Under the pieces are notes generated by a model. The model saw nothing but the letters and a program-made list of their open reading frames with translations, ran no database searches and was not told the DNA's origin. Below, piece by piece: positions 20,831 through 32,905 of a DNA stretch of 64,000 nucleotides. Location of the stretch: assembly GCA_030522415.1 (NCBI GenBank), contig CM060126.1, forward strand, positions 1,776,333 to 1,840,332, written 5' to 3'. The translations under genes were made by a program, and so were the position numbers. Position 1 is the stretch's first letter; each line of letters begins with the position of its first letter. Source of the stretch: Channallabes apus (Eukaryota; Chordata; Actinopteri; Siluriformes; Clariidae).

Positions 20831-22190
20831 TTTTTCCTGTTTGCGTTTGAACAACGTGGCCTCAGATAATTTAAGACATCTACTTAGAAAAGCAATTTAA
20901 AAGCGATTCGATTCTGAATCAAATCACCTGCAGACAGTAAATCAGTTTTTGGTTTGCAGAGTTTATTTGGACTTAGCTTTAAACTAAAATGAACCACAGA
21001 GCTGTAGTGTGTCCGAAACCAAACAGAACAAAAAGTTCGGATGAATGTGATTTATAACAGGATTGAAAGTGGTGATGTTTTAGTTAGCTAATAGTCAGAT
21101 AAGGTTCATATGCAAAGATAGATAAAGAATTATAAACCTTCAGAGCACTTTAGCATAAAACAACCCAGATACATGCTAATGCTACAGTAAGTGAAACCTT
21201 AAACTTAAGTAGTGGTGCTAATCAGGGGAAACACAAAACAGGTTCGCGGCAGGGTCATGTGACATGGAGGGGCCGCTAATTAATCCCTTGTTCACCGTGC
21301 TCGTGTGATTTCTTTGCTTTTTTCTTCTGTTCACATAGTGAGAAACCAATCTAAAGCAAATATCAAACGAACCAAAAGAACTAATTAGACTCTGGTCCTT
21401 ATTTAATGCCTGTGGTTGAGACGCGAGCGCTGACTCCCGTTGAGAAGCCTCGCTTTTTGTTTTTACCCCCGTCACTCCGCGCTCTGATTTCGACCTGCAC
21501 CACTCTGTCAGCTTTGCTTGTTTGTATTTGTGTTGCTTCACTTGAATAAACTGCAATTGCATCAACCTGCCTGCCCCGGTGTCCCCGCAGCAACATCACT
21601 ATAGCTGTCACTGGATCCAATAATAAAGGTGTTCTTCTTTAGGAAACAGAAGACCGAATATGAGTTTGTACTGTAAATGTTTTCCAAGTGCAAAGAGAAG
21701 GTCAGGAAATGAGCTGCTGCTTCAGAATGATTACTCAGGCCGAATTTAAATAGGGTAAATGATGCGTGATTTGACTTTAACGCAAGACTTGAAACTTCAC
21801 AGAAAACCATTAGAAGGGGTCTAAACGATTTGTTTCTCAGATGCGGTTCAGATGCTGCACTCAGCTCTCAATGTTCCCCCGTATAGTCTGCTTAAACCTG
21901 CACCGTGCTGTAGGCAGAGGCTTCTGTATTCATGCGTTTAGGCTTTCTCCGCATTGTCTTTATTGTCAGTAAATGATCGCTAGCACTACATGCCTTGCTT
22001 CATGACTGGATGGTCACAGCCCATAGAAACCCTGTCCGTCCTAGTGCCTTCACTTTGTGGCGTTTATTATTGCCACTATTTTTAGATTAATTTTGAGATA
22101 TTCTGTCCCATGGCTTGTCCTACTTTGTGATTTGCTCAGGGGATTTGCATTGTTGTATTTGTATTTATATTTTGCAAATTGTTAGTAGGA
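20831..22190. other. non-coding DNA, no gene seen
   Basis: Mixed composition. The interval 21240-21620 is GC-richer with GGCCGCTAATTAATCCC near 21270 and may include a regulatory element. No recognisable coding exon. Confidence 0.55.
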
Positions 22191-22191
22191 A

Positions 22192-22425
22192 GTCGTCTGG
22201 GTTTCCTCCAGGTTATCTAGTTTCTTCCTAAAGTCCGAAGACGTAGAGAAAAGGCTAAATTTTAATTTAAACTTCCCCATAGTGTTTTTTTTTTTGTGTG
22301 TCTGCGTAGTGTGTATGTTTGTACCCTGCTATGGATTGGCACTCGGTCCAATGTGTACCCTGCCTCCTGCCCCGAGTCCCCTGGGATAGGCTCCAGGTCT
22401 CCCATCACCCTGTAAAGCCTATGAA
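22192..22425 (+). mobile_element. SINE fragment, DANA/Mermaid-like
   Basis: The body phrases TCGTCTGGGTTTCCTCCAGG and TACCCTGCTATGGATTGGCA and the end CTGGGATAGGCTCCAGGTC are typical of the fish SINE family known as DANA/Mermaid. The tRNA-like head is missing. Orientation follows the phrase order. Confidence 0.75.
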
Positions 22426-23200
22426 TAATGTGTAAGACTGAGTTCACTTTGGATTTTACTTTGTTTTTTTGGACCATGTCGACTCCTGTTCTGGCCTAAA
22501 CTTAGTTTTTAATGGTAAGACCTTCTTTCTAGTGTTTACAGCAGTTCACATGTCTGTTACTATTGTTACTGTAGGTTTGATAAGCAGTTTTGTGTTCATG
22601 ATAAACTTGCCAATGAATTTAAAGTTTGTTTTCTTGTGCATGACATCATTTTAAAGATTTGAGGCAGTATTCATGATAAACCTGCTACTGCTGTGTTAGC
22701 CCAGATGATATTTGAGGTTGGTTCATTTGTTACTTTATCGATCGTCCACAACAGTAGATTATATATTTTTGTCAGGTCTTTAGCTCAAACGTCAAAGTTT
22801 AACTTCTAGATTATGGATCCGCCATCTCCGTATCGAGTTAAATGTACACATATCCATCATCGAGCTGTAAACTGAACATTAAACACTGAACATGTCGTGT
22901 CGCCGCTTATAATAAGCAGCATGTTGTAAACGAGAGGTTGGATGATCCTATCAGATTTTGCGCACGTTTATCATTAATCATGCGTATAGCGCGGGCCGGG
23001 AGGCGAGTTAAAAGCTAAGCAGGCGTGATAATCGATTTGCGCAGTCAAGCAAAGCTAAACTGGCTTAAGAGCTTCCAGTAGAGGATCTAATATAAAAATA
23101 AATAAATTCTGCCATTGGCGTGAGCAAATATACTTTACTGAATCCTCAAACCTTGCTCATCACGAGGTGATGCTTCGGACACGTGCTGTAGATTAATTAT

Positions 23201-23220
23201 GGAAGGAGTCTCCAGTGTCA
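23201..23220 (+). repeat. dispersed 20-bp core, copy 1
   Basis: GGAAGGAGTCTCCAGTGTCA. Exact copy at 30697-30716; near copies at 24924 (minus), 43024 (minus) and 43690. Confidence 0.75.
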
Positions 23221-23263
23221 GAGCTTTTCTGACAAAACAGTAACATTACAGAACGCATGTCTT

Positions 23264-23302
<39 letters not shown>

Positions 23303-23303
23303 T
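23264..23303. repeat. (ATC)n microsatellite
   Basis: About 13 uninterrupted ATC units. Confidence 0.95.
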
Positions 23304-23952
23304 TTCAGAACATACAGTAGGAACAGAACTATGGTGGCCATCTTGGACCACTTTTCATTACCACGTCTCAAAATACTGTAGGTATCAGAAATTGTAGCAT
23401 CAAGCAAGACGTAACACTACGAATACTAAAACAAAACAAAACAAAAAAAACTGTTTTTTTCTTAATGTAATTATGGCTCCCGTTTCAGCCTAGCTGGTTT
23501 TGTTCCACTTGAACAGTAAATAATGAGAGATTCTGATTCACTTTTCTTTCTCACTTGCGTCTTTGTCTCCCCCAGCGGACATCTTGAAAGTTGGATGAAT
23601 AAGTCACTGAAAGGCTCCGTGTTACTGTTTAGAGACATTCAGGACCTTCACACTGTTTAAACACGACTCCATCTCTCTCTCTCTCTCTCTCCCTCACACG
23701 CTGGTGTCGAGAACTGAAGAAATCCCCGTGTGGATCCTGGAGGCATTTCCAGGCTGTATGCAATTCATTAGATTCTCTTTTAGGATATTTATACTCTCCT
23801 GTTGTTTCCGTAACACAGATTTTTATACTGTTTAGAACCGTGGTGTGTTCTCCGTCACAGGAACCGTGCTTGGGTCTTCTGCACAAGCTGAACTCTAGTG
23901 GGAAAGTGATTCAGCTTTGAATGGACTCATCTGAAGCAGTATTCAAGCTTCA

Positions 23953-24105
23953 CAAATGTACATTTACCGGATTCGGCAGACGCCCGTATACAGAGTTGAG
24001 AGTTAAGGGACTTGCTCAAGGACCCAACAGGGACAACAGGATTTGAGCCTGGGACCTTCCTGATCAGCAGTCCATCCACTTAACCACTGAGCTTCCCCTG
24101 CCACA
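23953..24105 (-). mobile_element. tRNA-derived SINE, diverged relative of 13167 and 15541
   Basis: Read on the minus strand it begins GGGGAAGCTCAGTGGTTAAG (A box), then has a B-box-like AGGCTCAAATCC, then CTTGAGCAAGTCCCTTAAC, and ends in a GGCGTCTGCCGAATCC tail. It differs from the other two copies at many positions, so it is older or a different subfamily. Confidence 0.85.
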
Positions 24106-24260
24106 TATTGGGCAGATTGAACCCTTAAAGAACTCTTGAAGAACCATTCTATTTTGTGTAAGAGTTGTAGTGTCTTGGTCCCCTCTTGGTGCACTCTGAA
24201 GGGTTCTTTAAGAGTTCATTCAGTGTACTACGCCTTGATAAAGAGTTCTACTTGGGATCT
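24106..24260. repeat. palindromic GAACCCTTAAAGAAC repeat
   Basis: TGAACCCTTAAAGAACTCTT (24119) faces GAAGGGTTCTTTAAGAGTTC (about 24198) in inverse orientation, with related pieces around 24137 and 24240. It looks like a small inverted-repeat element or MITE remnant. Confidence 0.5.
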
Positions 24261-26689
24261 TATCTTTCCCTCATAGGAAATCGCCACATTTAATGGTTCT
24301 GACAAAATGCTATATTAATAAATGAGAAATGTTCTCCTTTTTTATTTCCTGCATGTTCTTGTGATCATACTTTCTTCGTCTCTTGTTAACATTTCTACTG
24401 ACAGCATCACATCTATGAGGCTTTCCCCCCCCATATTATTAAAATCTGTTCTGATTAACAGTAATCCTTTTCTCCGCGAGCGGGTCCGCATTGTTGCGCT
24501 CCTCAAAGCAGTGGCATTGTTTCATATTCCCCGCGATCCATCAGACTGTCTCTGTTGTCTTTTACGCTAACGCAGAGAGACAGCTCCATCCCACACGCAG
24601 CACGCCATGTTTTATGGATGAGTAAAGCACTGACCGTTATCTATTTTTTTCTTTTAACGTCACTCTGACACAGACAGAGCTGCAAGCAAGCTCATGCTTA
24701 ATGAGACTTTTAACTTTTATAACTGACATCATCATCATTATCATCATCATCATCATCATCATTATGTCTTGGAAAATAGAGATGGCAGGTGGTCAAGTGC
24801 AAAAATAAAAAGTGCAAGAAAGTGCAAAATGGTCAAATTCCCTGTGTTTAGCAATCTTTGAACAACGATTAAGCAAACAAACAAACAAATAAAGCAGCTT
24901 TACAATTGCCTCATACAAAGTGCTGACACTGGAGACTCCTTGCATCTACCGTCATGTAGCTAGCTGACATTCTGTACTAGATCATGTACTATGCAAGGTT
25001 TTTATCTACTGTAGCTTTTTATAGAGATTTCAGGCACTTCCTAAATGGCTGAAATGTGGATTTGGTTGTCTGTAATGGTTTGTCTTTTAATAATAATAAT
25101 TCTTATTTAATGCTGATGCTTGTCTTCCACCATTGGGGTTCTGATGCGAAGCAGAAGACCTAATGGAAACCTGTATGTTCTGATGTTTTACAGAAATTTT
25201 TATTGGTCCACATTTTTGCTCTAGATTTTCTGGATGCTTAGTTGATGCTAAGGTTTCTGATCTGCAATAACACCTCAATATAAGAAAAAAAAGTCATTCT
25301 GCAATATCTCAAACGCTTTGTTGGAAATTGTAGACCTTCTGCTATTCATTCTGGCATCCCTGCGTGAAACCACTACCCTGCCATTACAGTGACAGAAGAG
25401 GATGGAGCTGAGGGCTCATGGTAACCTTTCTGACAGATAGAAAGAGCTTAAAGAAAGAGGACAAGAGTAAAGAAACAAGTACACACCATGGAATTGTTTT
25501 CATGCTTGCTCAGAGATCCGTTATTTTTAGTCTTTGTTCAAAGATCATAATCCGACATCTGGCTGTTGACCATCAGTTTGCTCTTTTTGTTAAAATCTTT
25601 CCTCCAGAACACATCGAAGCTCGTGAACTTATACACCAAACCAGAGGACAGAATTAAAGACCAGTTCTACAGAGCTTTAAGCCGTTGTTATTAAGTCTAT
25701 CAGGAAATGAATCAACACCTCAAGTCCAGGGTTGAAACCGCCTGACCCGGAGTTTCACACCGTCAGATTCAATTGACCGAGTTGACTTTGTCTTTGTCTT
25801 TCTAACATGATTTGGACCGCCTCGAGTTAAAAAAAATTTCTTCCTTTAAATAAAAATCCAGACATTCCATTTTAGTCAATCACTGAGTTTGTTCACAAAT
25901 TACTGAAGAGATAAAAACCTTAGAATCCAACGAGACTGGGCGTTCATCCGACAAGCGCTGATTTCTTGCCGCATCTTTAAAACTCTTCGTGCAAATGGGT
26001 CGCTGATTCCCGAGACGTCCGAGATGTTTGAAAGTGAGAGAGTTTAGGTTTAGCTTTAGCTTTATCATGCATAAATATTCAGGTCATCTTTGTGCAAATG
26101 GGATCAGCCGCATGAGCGCTGGGAGCCGGAGGGGTATTATTCTAGGCTGGTGAGCAGAAGGTAGCGAGTGACTGGCACCAGAGAACCCTTAGTGGGTTAG
26201 CTTGCTAAAAAAAAAAAAGGAATTATGAAATATATAAAAAGTTGCATGGTAATTAATGATCATTTTTATTTTATCAGTAAACATATTACAGGATTGGCAA
26301 AAAATACATCTATAACATTAATAACACTAACATTATCCACTAACACAAAGGATCCTTTGACTTTGGAGAACTTAAATATGAAGAACCTTTCAACTTACCT
26401 TAGATTGAAAAAGCTACTTGGATGATTAGTGAAAAGTTTCTACTGAACAAGACGTTTACTAGACTCAGTCCAACTGACATGAATAAACATCAGATAACCT
26501 CAGCTGTGAATCTTCACTCAATGCCGTTGTTATTTTCTGTTCCACGTTTCAATGAGTACTGTATGTGGAAACCCTAATTAAATGGCTAAAATGAACTGAA
26601 ACGCATTTCCTGCATTACAGCCACACTTTCAACCACATACTGTAAAGCAGTTATAGAGGGAATTTACTGGTGTATCTGGTATCACTAAA
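24261..26689. other. non-coding DNA, no gene seen
   Basis: Contains (ATC)n at about 24727-24763, and a low-repeat interval (25740-26140) that has GTGCAAATGGG twice (near 25990 and 26093) and ATGCATAAATATTCAGG between them, which may be regulatory. No coding exon recognised. Confidence 0.5.
24924..24941 (-). repeat. dispersed 20-bp core, copy 2 (minus strand)
   Basis: TGACACTGGAGACTCCTT is the inverse complement of the last 18 bases of the core at 23201. Confidence 0.7.
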
Positions 26690-26860
26690 TGAGGATGGTT
26701 CCCCTTGAGGCTGGTTCCTCCCAAGGTTTGTTCCTCATCTCAGAGAGTTGTTTTTCCTCCACTTTGGGCATTAGAGGCAAACTGATAAAGGTTTGCTCTT
26801 TCTCTGGATAAAACTAGTTACAAAATAAAACCATTGACCATCTTTTCAGCCCTGATCTGA
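26690..26860 (+). repeat. dispersed repeat fragment (GGCTGGTTCCTCCCAAGG type)
   Basis: The order AATGAGGATGGTTCCC, GGCTGGTTCCTCCCAAGG, TTGTTCCTCATCTCAG and GAGTTGTTTTTCCTCC matches a short, very common non-coding repeat of teleost genomes. No coding content. Family name uncertain. Confidence 0.55.
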
Positions 26861-27234
26861 AGCCCTGTACGTACGTTTGAATTAAATAAATTGTTTTCAA
26901 TATTGCACTGAAATTGCTACGTGCTGAGTAACGAATAAACGAAAAAGAATTTCTAAATTAAAATACTGTTACACTTCATACTCTATTATATTCCAAAATG
27001 AACAAGCGCATTTCTGTCCCTTATTCATTAAAAGGTTGATTAATCATTACTTAAAGGTGGATTTAAGTTTTTTTTTTTTTTTTTTAATATATAAATAAGA
27101 ATGCTTTCATCCCTTGATCTACTCAGTCCTGATCCAATTTCACACCTGGTGCAATAATAAGAATATTTTTGAAATCCAATTTAATAGTATCGTCGTGTCC
27201 AAATAGGGTTGTTCGGAACGTTCTGGGAGTGTAA

Positions 27235-27480
27235 ATGAAGTGTGAACATGTGAGATGTGAGCGAGCTGTGAGATGTGTAGCCCTAATTAGCCTGCTTTTG
27301 ACAGACATGGTGTGCTGGCACATCTCAGCCTGCTCTGGAAGACGACATGGCACCATGAGCCAGAGGACAAGAGTAGACCATAGAGAGGCTTCAAAGCCTG
27401 GCCAAAGAGCTGTTGTCGTCCTGCCAGGCTAAATGCCATGCACAAGCAGAGGAGCTGAGGGAAATCACCAGGCTGGACCA
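27235..27480. promoter_or_regulatory. candidate conserved non-coding element
   Basis: A low-repeat island containing AGCCCTAATTAGCCTGC near 27280 (homeodomain-type TAATTA) and CAGACATGGTGTGCTGG near 27301. The overlapping open frames of 65-67 codons in both directions show no known domain. Inferred from composition only. Confidence 0.3.
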
Positions 27481-27861
27481 TGGCTTCCAAACAGCAGGGG
27501 GGGTGGATTTCATTTCTACTCCAAATACAAGCTCATGATTTTTGGTCTAATTTTTCTTCTCGTGTATGCAGTAGACTTTTGAAAATGATTGAAACGTATT
27601 ATACAAGGCCAGGGTCAGGGGAGTCTGGTACAAATGTGTTGGTGCGACTAATCCCATCTGTTTGTTAATGATAAAGAGATGGAGTTTTATTTTTGGCAAT
27701 TATTTGTAAACTTCTTAAATTGGATTACTTTGGATTTTCGTAGACCCAAATGTACAAGAGAAGCCGATAAAAACATACAGAATGTTATAACGAAGTGACG
27801 AAAGGGTTATTTTCCTTCTACCCCAGAGGGTACACTTATGCATCTTCTGAGTGCCAGTTGT
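27481..27861. other. non-coding spacer
   Basis: AT-rich with no recognisable feature apart from a G7 run near 27500. Confidence 0.5.
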
Positions 27862-28148
27862 GTGTCATGGGATTACACGGATACTATCCCAAGAACCTTA
27901 GGGTACAATTTGGATGGGTTGCCAACCCAGTGCAGGGCACGACCACACACAATGCGCAATTTGGAAATGCTAGACTTCATAGACCATACGTTTTTGAAGT
28001 ATGGGAGGAAACCAGACTTCCCTGAGGAAACCCAGAGAAAAGCACGTAGAGAACATGCAAACTCCACTGTCACAGAATGGAGATGTGATTTGAACCCCAA
28101 ACCCCGGAGATACGAAGTGACATCACTAACCACTGTATAGGGTGACAT
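27862..28148 (-). mobile_element. SINE, DANA/Mermaid-like, reverse orientation
   Basis: On the minus strand the tRNA-like head includes ACAGTGGTTAGTGATGTCAC and a B-box-like GGGGTTCAAATCAC. The body reads TGGAGTTTGCATGTTCTC, GGGTTTCCTCAGGG and TGGTTTCCTCCCATAC, followed by CCCTGCACTGGGTTGGC near the 3' end. It is close to full length but diverged. The open frames across it are not genes. Confidence 0.82.
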
Positions 28149-29141
28149 GAAATTAGCACATTCCAAGACATTTGTTGGTCATTTGGTAATTGCTTCCTGC
28201 TCTTGTGTTTTATTCTCCCCATGTTTAAGCCATGCTGGTGAGTTTCCATCAACCATCTCTACTACTTTATTCTGTCATCTACTTGTTTTCATGATCTGCT
28301 TGAATGCTTTGCTTTCCTCCAGATGACGATCCCAGCACTACATTCTACACCTGCGGGTTACTTTAAAGCACTCAGGCAGGATCACGCGGTGTCTTTCGTC
28401 TGTGACTGGGTTCTGGTCATAATATCCACTGAGCGAGGCCTGTACTCTAGGTGAGATCTTAGAGGACGAGATGATGGTGTGACTTCCTGTCAGAGATTGA
28501 GTGAACCATTTTTATGGATTCAAACTACTCGAGGTTTGTGTGGTCAGTGGGAGTGAGAACGAGTGTTTCGCACCCTCTGGTCTATCCCGGAGAATTCATT
28601 CACGGCTTAATGTCTGAGAATTACATCGTAATTTCTCTCCGTGGGGATTAGATTTGTTGAATAGAAGGCAGTGGGTGTATCGTAGCTGCGTCTGTGTGTG
28701 GCCAAGAGAGAGTGAGGCGCAGCGAGAGTTCTTTCTTTGACAAATAATAAAGTGGAATCCGGCTGTTTGAGGACACAGTGGCAGGAATGGCACTAAGAGC
28801 TCTGTTGATATATATATATATTTTTTGTAAAGTGAAGCTACAGAGCTGAACACATTCAGGGTTGTTCAGTGGGTCCTGTAGCCAAACAACACAGTCGCTT
28901 TCTATCGGGAAGTGGTTTTGAGGCTGGAAAGCCTTTAATTATCCAGTGATTGCTCGATGAGCTCCCGAAGAACACTGGAACTACTGAATGTCACACAATA
29001 TCCATCTACAGGGAATCCTTTCCCATTCAGTTTAACACAGAACACATCAAGGTTCCGCAAAGGCGGACTCGAGCAAACCAAATTGTACAATTTAATTTTG
29101 TAGTAAAACTTAAGAACTTTAAGTGAATCAATTTTCTTTCA
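28149..29141. other. non-coding DNA, no gene seen
   Basis: No recognisable repeats except a short TATATA run near 28810. No coding exon recognised. Confidence 0.55.
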
Positions 29142-29273
29142 ATGGATTGGCACCCTGTCCAGGGTGTACCCCGCCTAGTGCCCGAAGTCTCCTGGGTTAG
29201 GCTCCAGGTCCCCCGCGACCCTGAACACAGGATTAAGCGGTATAGAAAATGAATGAATGAATGAATGAATTTT
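29142..29273 (+). mobile_element. SINE 3' fragment with (GAAT)n tail
   Basis: GGATTGGCACCCTGTCCAGG, GGTTAGGCTCCAGGTCCCC and CGACCCTGAACACAGG lead into GCGGTATAGAAAATGAATGA and six GAAT units. This is the 3' part of the DANA/Mermaid-like family with its typical short tail. Confidence 0.82.
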
Positions 29274-29377
29274 CTTTCATCTGTTCAGTAGTGAGTGTCT
29301 TCTCATGAAGAGTTCCGAATTGGACAGTTTTTAATAGGAAAGAATAATTATTCATTGATTCTCTGTAGCACTTTTCA

Positions 29378-29605
29378 TGCCCCGAGTCGCAGGAAGCCTG
29401 GAGTCTATCTCAGGGTTACTCAGGCCATGAGACGGGGGACGACCTGGATGGGGTTCCAGTCCACCACAGAGACAATTAGCCTAATCTGTATGTCGTTGGA
29501 CTGTGGGAGGAGACCGGAGTACCCGGAGGAAACACACCAACCACAGGGAGAAAATACATAAATACACACATAAATACAGAGGTTGGACTATAACCCTTGA
29601 CCTAA
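29378..29605 (-). mobile_element. SINE fragment, DANA/Mermaid-like, reverse
   Basis: Minus-strand phrases GGGTTTCCTCC-like (here TGTTTCCTCCGGG), GTACTCCGGTCTCCTCCCAC and AGTCCAACGACATACAG identify the body. It sits head-to-tail opposed to the plus-strand fragment at 29142, about 100 bases away. Confidence 0.72.
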
Positions 29606-30213
29606 AAATTTATAAATAAATAAGTAAATAGTTTGGAAATTATTTTCAAAGTTTTTTTGGGGGTTGTTGATTTTCCGAAATGTCCATTTGTAGTAATTTA
29701 TTTTTCTTACAATTTTGGCATAACTCATTTATACAGTATGTAATACCATGGCTTTTAATACATAATTCACTAAATTATAATCAATATTTTTACACTTGAA
29801 TTTGTCTTCCACATAGTGCTTAAGTTTAGCGCTTAAGTCTAAGTGGGTTAAGTTTGGAACGTAAAAAAAAAAAAAAGTAAAACACATTAAATAAATAAAA
29901 TAGATGTAATGTAAAAAAGACATTACATGTAATGTACAGTAGATATAAAAATATACATCATGAAGTTGCTTATACAAAGTGATTCAGTTCTTAATTACAA
30001 ATCTGCCTCCCGTTTAGGGTTTTGCAATTTATCCTTACCCCACTGTAAATGCCCCCAGGGGCAGACGGGGCAGACGGGGCAGCAGGCTGATACTTATTCA
30101 TGGTCAGGTTTGAAGAATGTACTGTTTGTAATTATGAAACGTTATAGTTTGGTGAAGGAGACACTGGGATTTGGGGATCAGGCAAATCTTTATCTGAGGA
30201 CAAATCTCACCTC

Positions 30214-30241
30214 TTTACATTTAGGCATTTGGCAGACCCTT
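30214..30241 (-). repeat. SINE/L2 3' tail fragment
   Basis: TTTACATTTAGGCATTTGGC followed by AGACCCTT is the inverse complement of the 3' tail of the SINEs at 13167 and 15541. It is joined directly to a (GA)n tract. Confidence 0.7.
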
Positions 30242-30258
30242 TCATCATCTAAGAAAGA

Positions 30259-30291
<33 letters not shown>

Positions 30292-30696
30292 TTTAATAAA
30301 TATGGATGGAGTAAAGATGGATATGAGCGTTCTCTTCTTTCCTTTAACTGTCACTGTGGAGTTTTAATGCAGGCAGAGGCACAAAGCGCTTGTCATTTAT
30401 TCCTTCACTGTCGAGTCTGTCACCTTCCATTTACATTCAAATGGCTCGAAATCTTCTGCATTTCACTTTCAATATCTCCTCCAACGGCTTTTCATGCATT
30501 TTTCGAAGCTCAGATGAATTTTCCCCGGAGGCTGTTTGAATTTTTATGACATTTTATGTCCCCTTTTTTATTTTTTGTTAAAGAGCATTCCTACTGTAGT
30601 GCTCTCAAATTCTGGATTCTGATTGATCAGAAGACTGATTAATTAACATGCTCAATCTAAGTGTATAATCCTGGTATTTTATTTAAGGGGATTCAT

Positions 30697-30716
30697 GGAA
30701 GGAGTCTCCAGTGTCA
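30697..30716 (+). repeat. dispersed 20-bp core, copy 3
   Basis: An exact copy of 23201-23220; both copies have AT immediately before the core. Confidence 0.75.
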
Positions 30717-32431
30717 TGATAAAACATTTACGGAGGTGCTGTTATAGGAAACACACTTTTCCACATCACTGATTATTTTCCTGTAAGAGCACAGCACAGC
30801 GTGTTTTATTCCGTATAGACTGTGCAGAAGAGTTTATCCGGGTGGGTCTCTGTCAGCAGTCACTGATCTGCTTTTGTGATTATACAAAGGACAGCCTCGG
30901 AGAAATGAGAAGAATAAAGGAGTTTTCAATGCCGCTACATTCCTTTTGTTTTTGTAGAGAAAACACTGAACGCTGGTGCCATTTCTCTCTCAGCTCTCGT
31001 ACTCACTTTCACCACAGCTGGGCTGCAAAACAAAGACACTACACAAAAAAAAAATTTCTCACATGATTTATTTTTCACATAAAATTTTTAAGTGTAGTTG
31101 TAACACATAATTCATTTATTTCTAATGATATTTTTTTCCTAACAAACCTGTTTTTACATGATTTATTTATTGTGCTTGTATTTTTATACATGCACTCTAA
31201 AAAATGCTGGGTTGTTTTTTCTACCCAAACGCTGGGTTGCCGTTGTTGGGTCATTTTTCTGGGTTATTTACAGAGAGTTGGGTAGTTTTTGTGTAACCCA
31301 GCTGCTGGGTTGAAGTTTGCTTGGCCCCTCCCCCAAAGTTCACCGGTGGATTCAGCAGCTGTCACTCAGCTTCGTGTCTCTTGAGCTCCCACACCGCTGA
31401 TGACGGTTCATCCTCCTCGGACATTTAAGGGGAAATGGCGTTAAATACAAGGTCTGTATACACATGTTCACTCACCTAATTCACATATGACTGAAAAATT
31501 ATTACTATATATAACATTTATTACTGTTACCGTGTTAAGGCTACACACAAACTTTCCGGCTGGTCTGAGGTACTGGATGATAATTTAGCTGAGAATAACT
31601 GCTAGCCATAAACCCCACCTGTGTATGAAAGAAACGGCTAAGATGTCTGAGCTTTTTAGCTTTCTCTGTAGAATGTTTGCAGGGTTACGAAGATGGTGAA
31701 GTGATGAATGAACGCTAAACTGTTAACTGTATTGTTAGCATGACACAGCATTTAGTTAGTTTGCTAGCATTAGCAACCACTTTAGAACTTTATTAATCTC
31801 ACTGCTTGAGACAATAAAATGCTGGTGTGTTACAAAACACTGACCCTCTCACAAATATACAGACCTGCTAACCCTCCCGTTTTTCACCAGCTAGTAATTT
31901 ACTCTGCGGTCAAATTTCTCCTGCGTTTCTCCCGAGTTATAACAATATTTTACACCTTTCCCCCTTTGGCAAGTATGCTAATGTATCACCAGTAATAGCA
32001 TGTAAGCTAACCAGGTAGCTCTCTTTAACCAAAGTTAAATTAACTATCAGTCAGCGCGCCAACTACAGGAAAAAGTACCACAGCTGTACAGATAACTACT
32101 AGATGAAGTATTAATATTTTGGTGATTGTAATGTACCAGTATGACACCAACTATGACATTTTTTCGGTAATTAGCTTAAAATCAATGCAGACTACAATAT
32201 CAACTAGTCTGACATAAAGTGCTGTATCCTAAAAGCCATGCTTATTTTGCTGTTTTATGTTTGGTGGTAGCTGTCTCCATGTTTTTGTTTTAGGTTACCT
32301 ATACACTATCTTAATGGGCAGCTTTGTAAATTTTTTGTATCAATCCTATTTCACACTAAATTGATAGTCTTATTCAGGTTAATCTTTGCTATTCAACAAA
32401 ATTTTAACTTTTTCATTTCTTTCTTTCTAAG

Positions 32432-32533
32432 GTTGGAACCAACATGGTGGAATACCTCCAGCAGGCTGAAGTGTCAAGTCTGTACCCCTACATCCTGACG
32501 TTGGGAGATAATGACCAGCGCTGCTCTCAGTAA
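32432..32533 (+). pseudogene. captured host exon fragment inside the CACTA-like element (candidate)
   Basis: A pyrimidine-rich tract ending TTTCTTTCTAAG looks like a splice acceptor, followed by an open stretch to a TAA stop at 32531-32533. It reads ...YLQQAEVSSLYPYIL and TLGDNDQRCSQ. That peptide resembles, from memory, the C-terminal region of a multicopy fish protein family with the pattern YPY-I/V-L-LG...CSQ, often named SAMD3-like. A possible first exon with ATG at about 31436 ends ACAAG before GTCTGT, but its reading phase does not match this exon, so the two may not be joined in that way. The identity is inferred and unverified. Confidence 0.4.
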
Positions 32534-32905
32534 TGTTGTAATGTTGCTATGAAATAGCGAGACCTACCTGAAAAGTCATAGACAGTGTTTGTATGTTAAA
32601 ATGAGACCAGGGCTGGATAGTTTTGATCCTGCTCTGTAGAAGTTGCTTCAGCCTATTTGTTCAATTACTCCATTCTGCTCTTATCAGTAATAGTATAGTA
32701 ATGATGTCACTGTTGATTATCTGTTCTTGTGCTTTTGAAAAATAAATGTTTTTTCTAAGAACATTTAATAGGATGTTGTTTATTGCATACATGTATGTTT
32801 TTTGTAATAGACCAGTATATCAAAGTAATTTAACTGTTTAATAGACATGGGTGTTTTTTTTTTTTTTTTTACAGATTCACTGTAAAACATGAAAATAATA
32901 ATAAC

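Larger units (their letters stand above)
22426..23952. other. non-coding DNA with simple repeats
   Basis: Contains (ATC)n at 23264-23303 and (CT)n near 23672-23691. The low-repeat stretch 22850-23050 includes GCGCACGTTTATCATTAATC and may be regulatory. A strong acceptor-like tract CTTTGTCTCCCCCAG ends at 23575, but no matching exon is evident. Confidence 0.55.
29606..31192. other. non-coding DNA with small repeat pieces
   Basis: Holds a tail fragment of the L2-tailed SINE (30214-30241, minus), (GA)n at 30256-30291, and two GGGGCAGAC units near 30057. No coding exon recognised. Confidence 0.55.

Noticed and set aside
23550..23640. Host exon after the acceptor-like CTCCCCCAG at 23575
   Set aside because: No donor in a reasonable distance keeps an open frame, and no recognisable peptide follows. 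A good acceptor-like tract alone is common in pyrimidine-rich DNA.
27795..28166. Genes on both strands of 76-100 codons
   Set aside because: The region is a reverse-oriented DANA/Mermaid-like SINE; the frames have no domain and overlap the Pol III head.
31436..31453. First exon of a gene in the CACTA-like element joined to 32432
   Set aside because: The ATG-bearing segment would enter the second exon in a phase different from the one with the protein-like reading, so I do not claim a spliced product.
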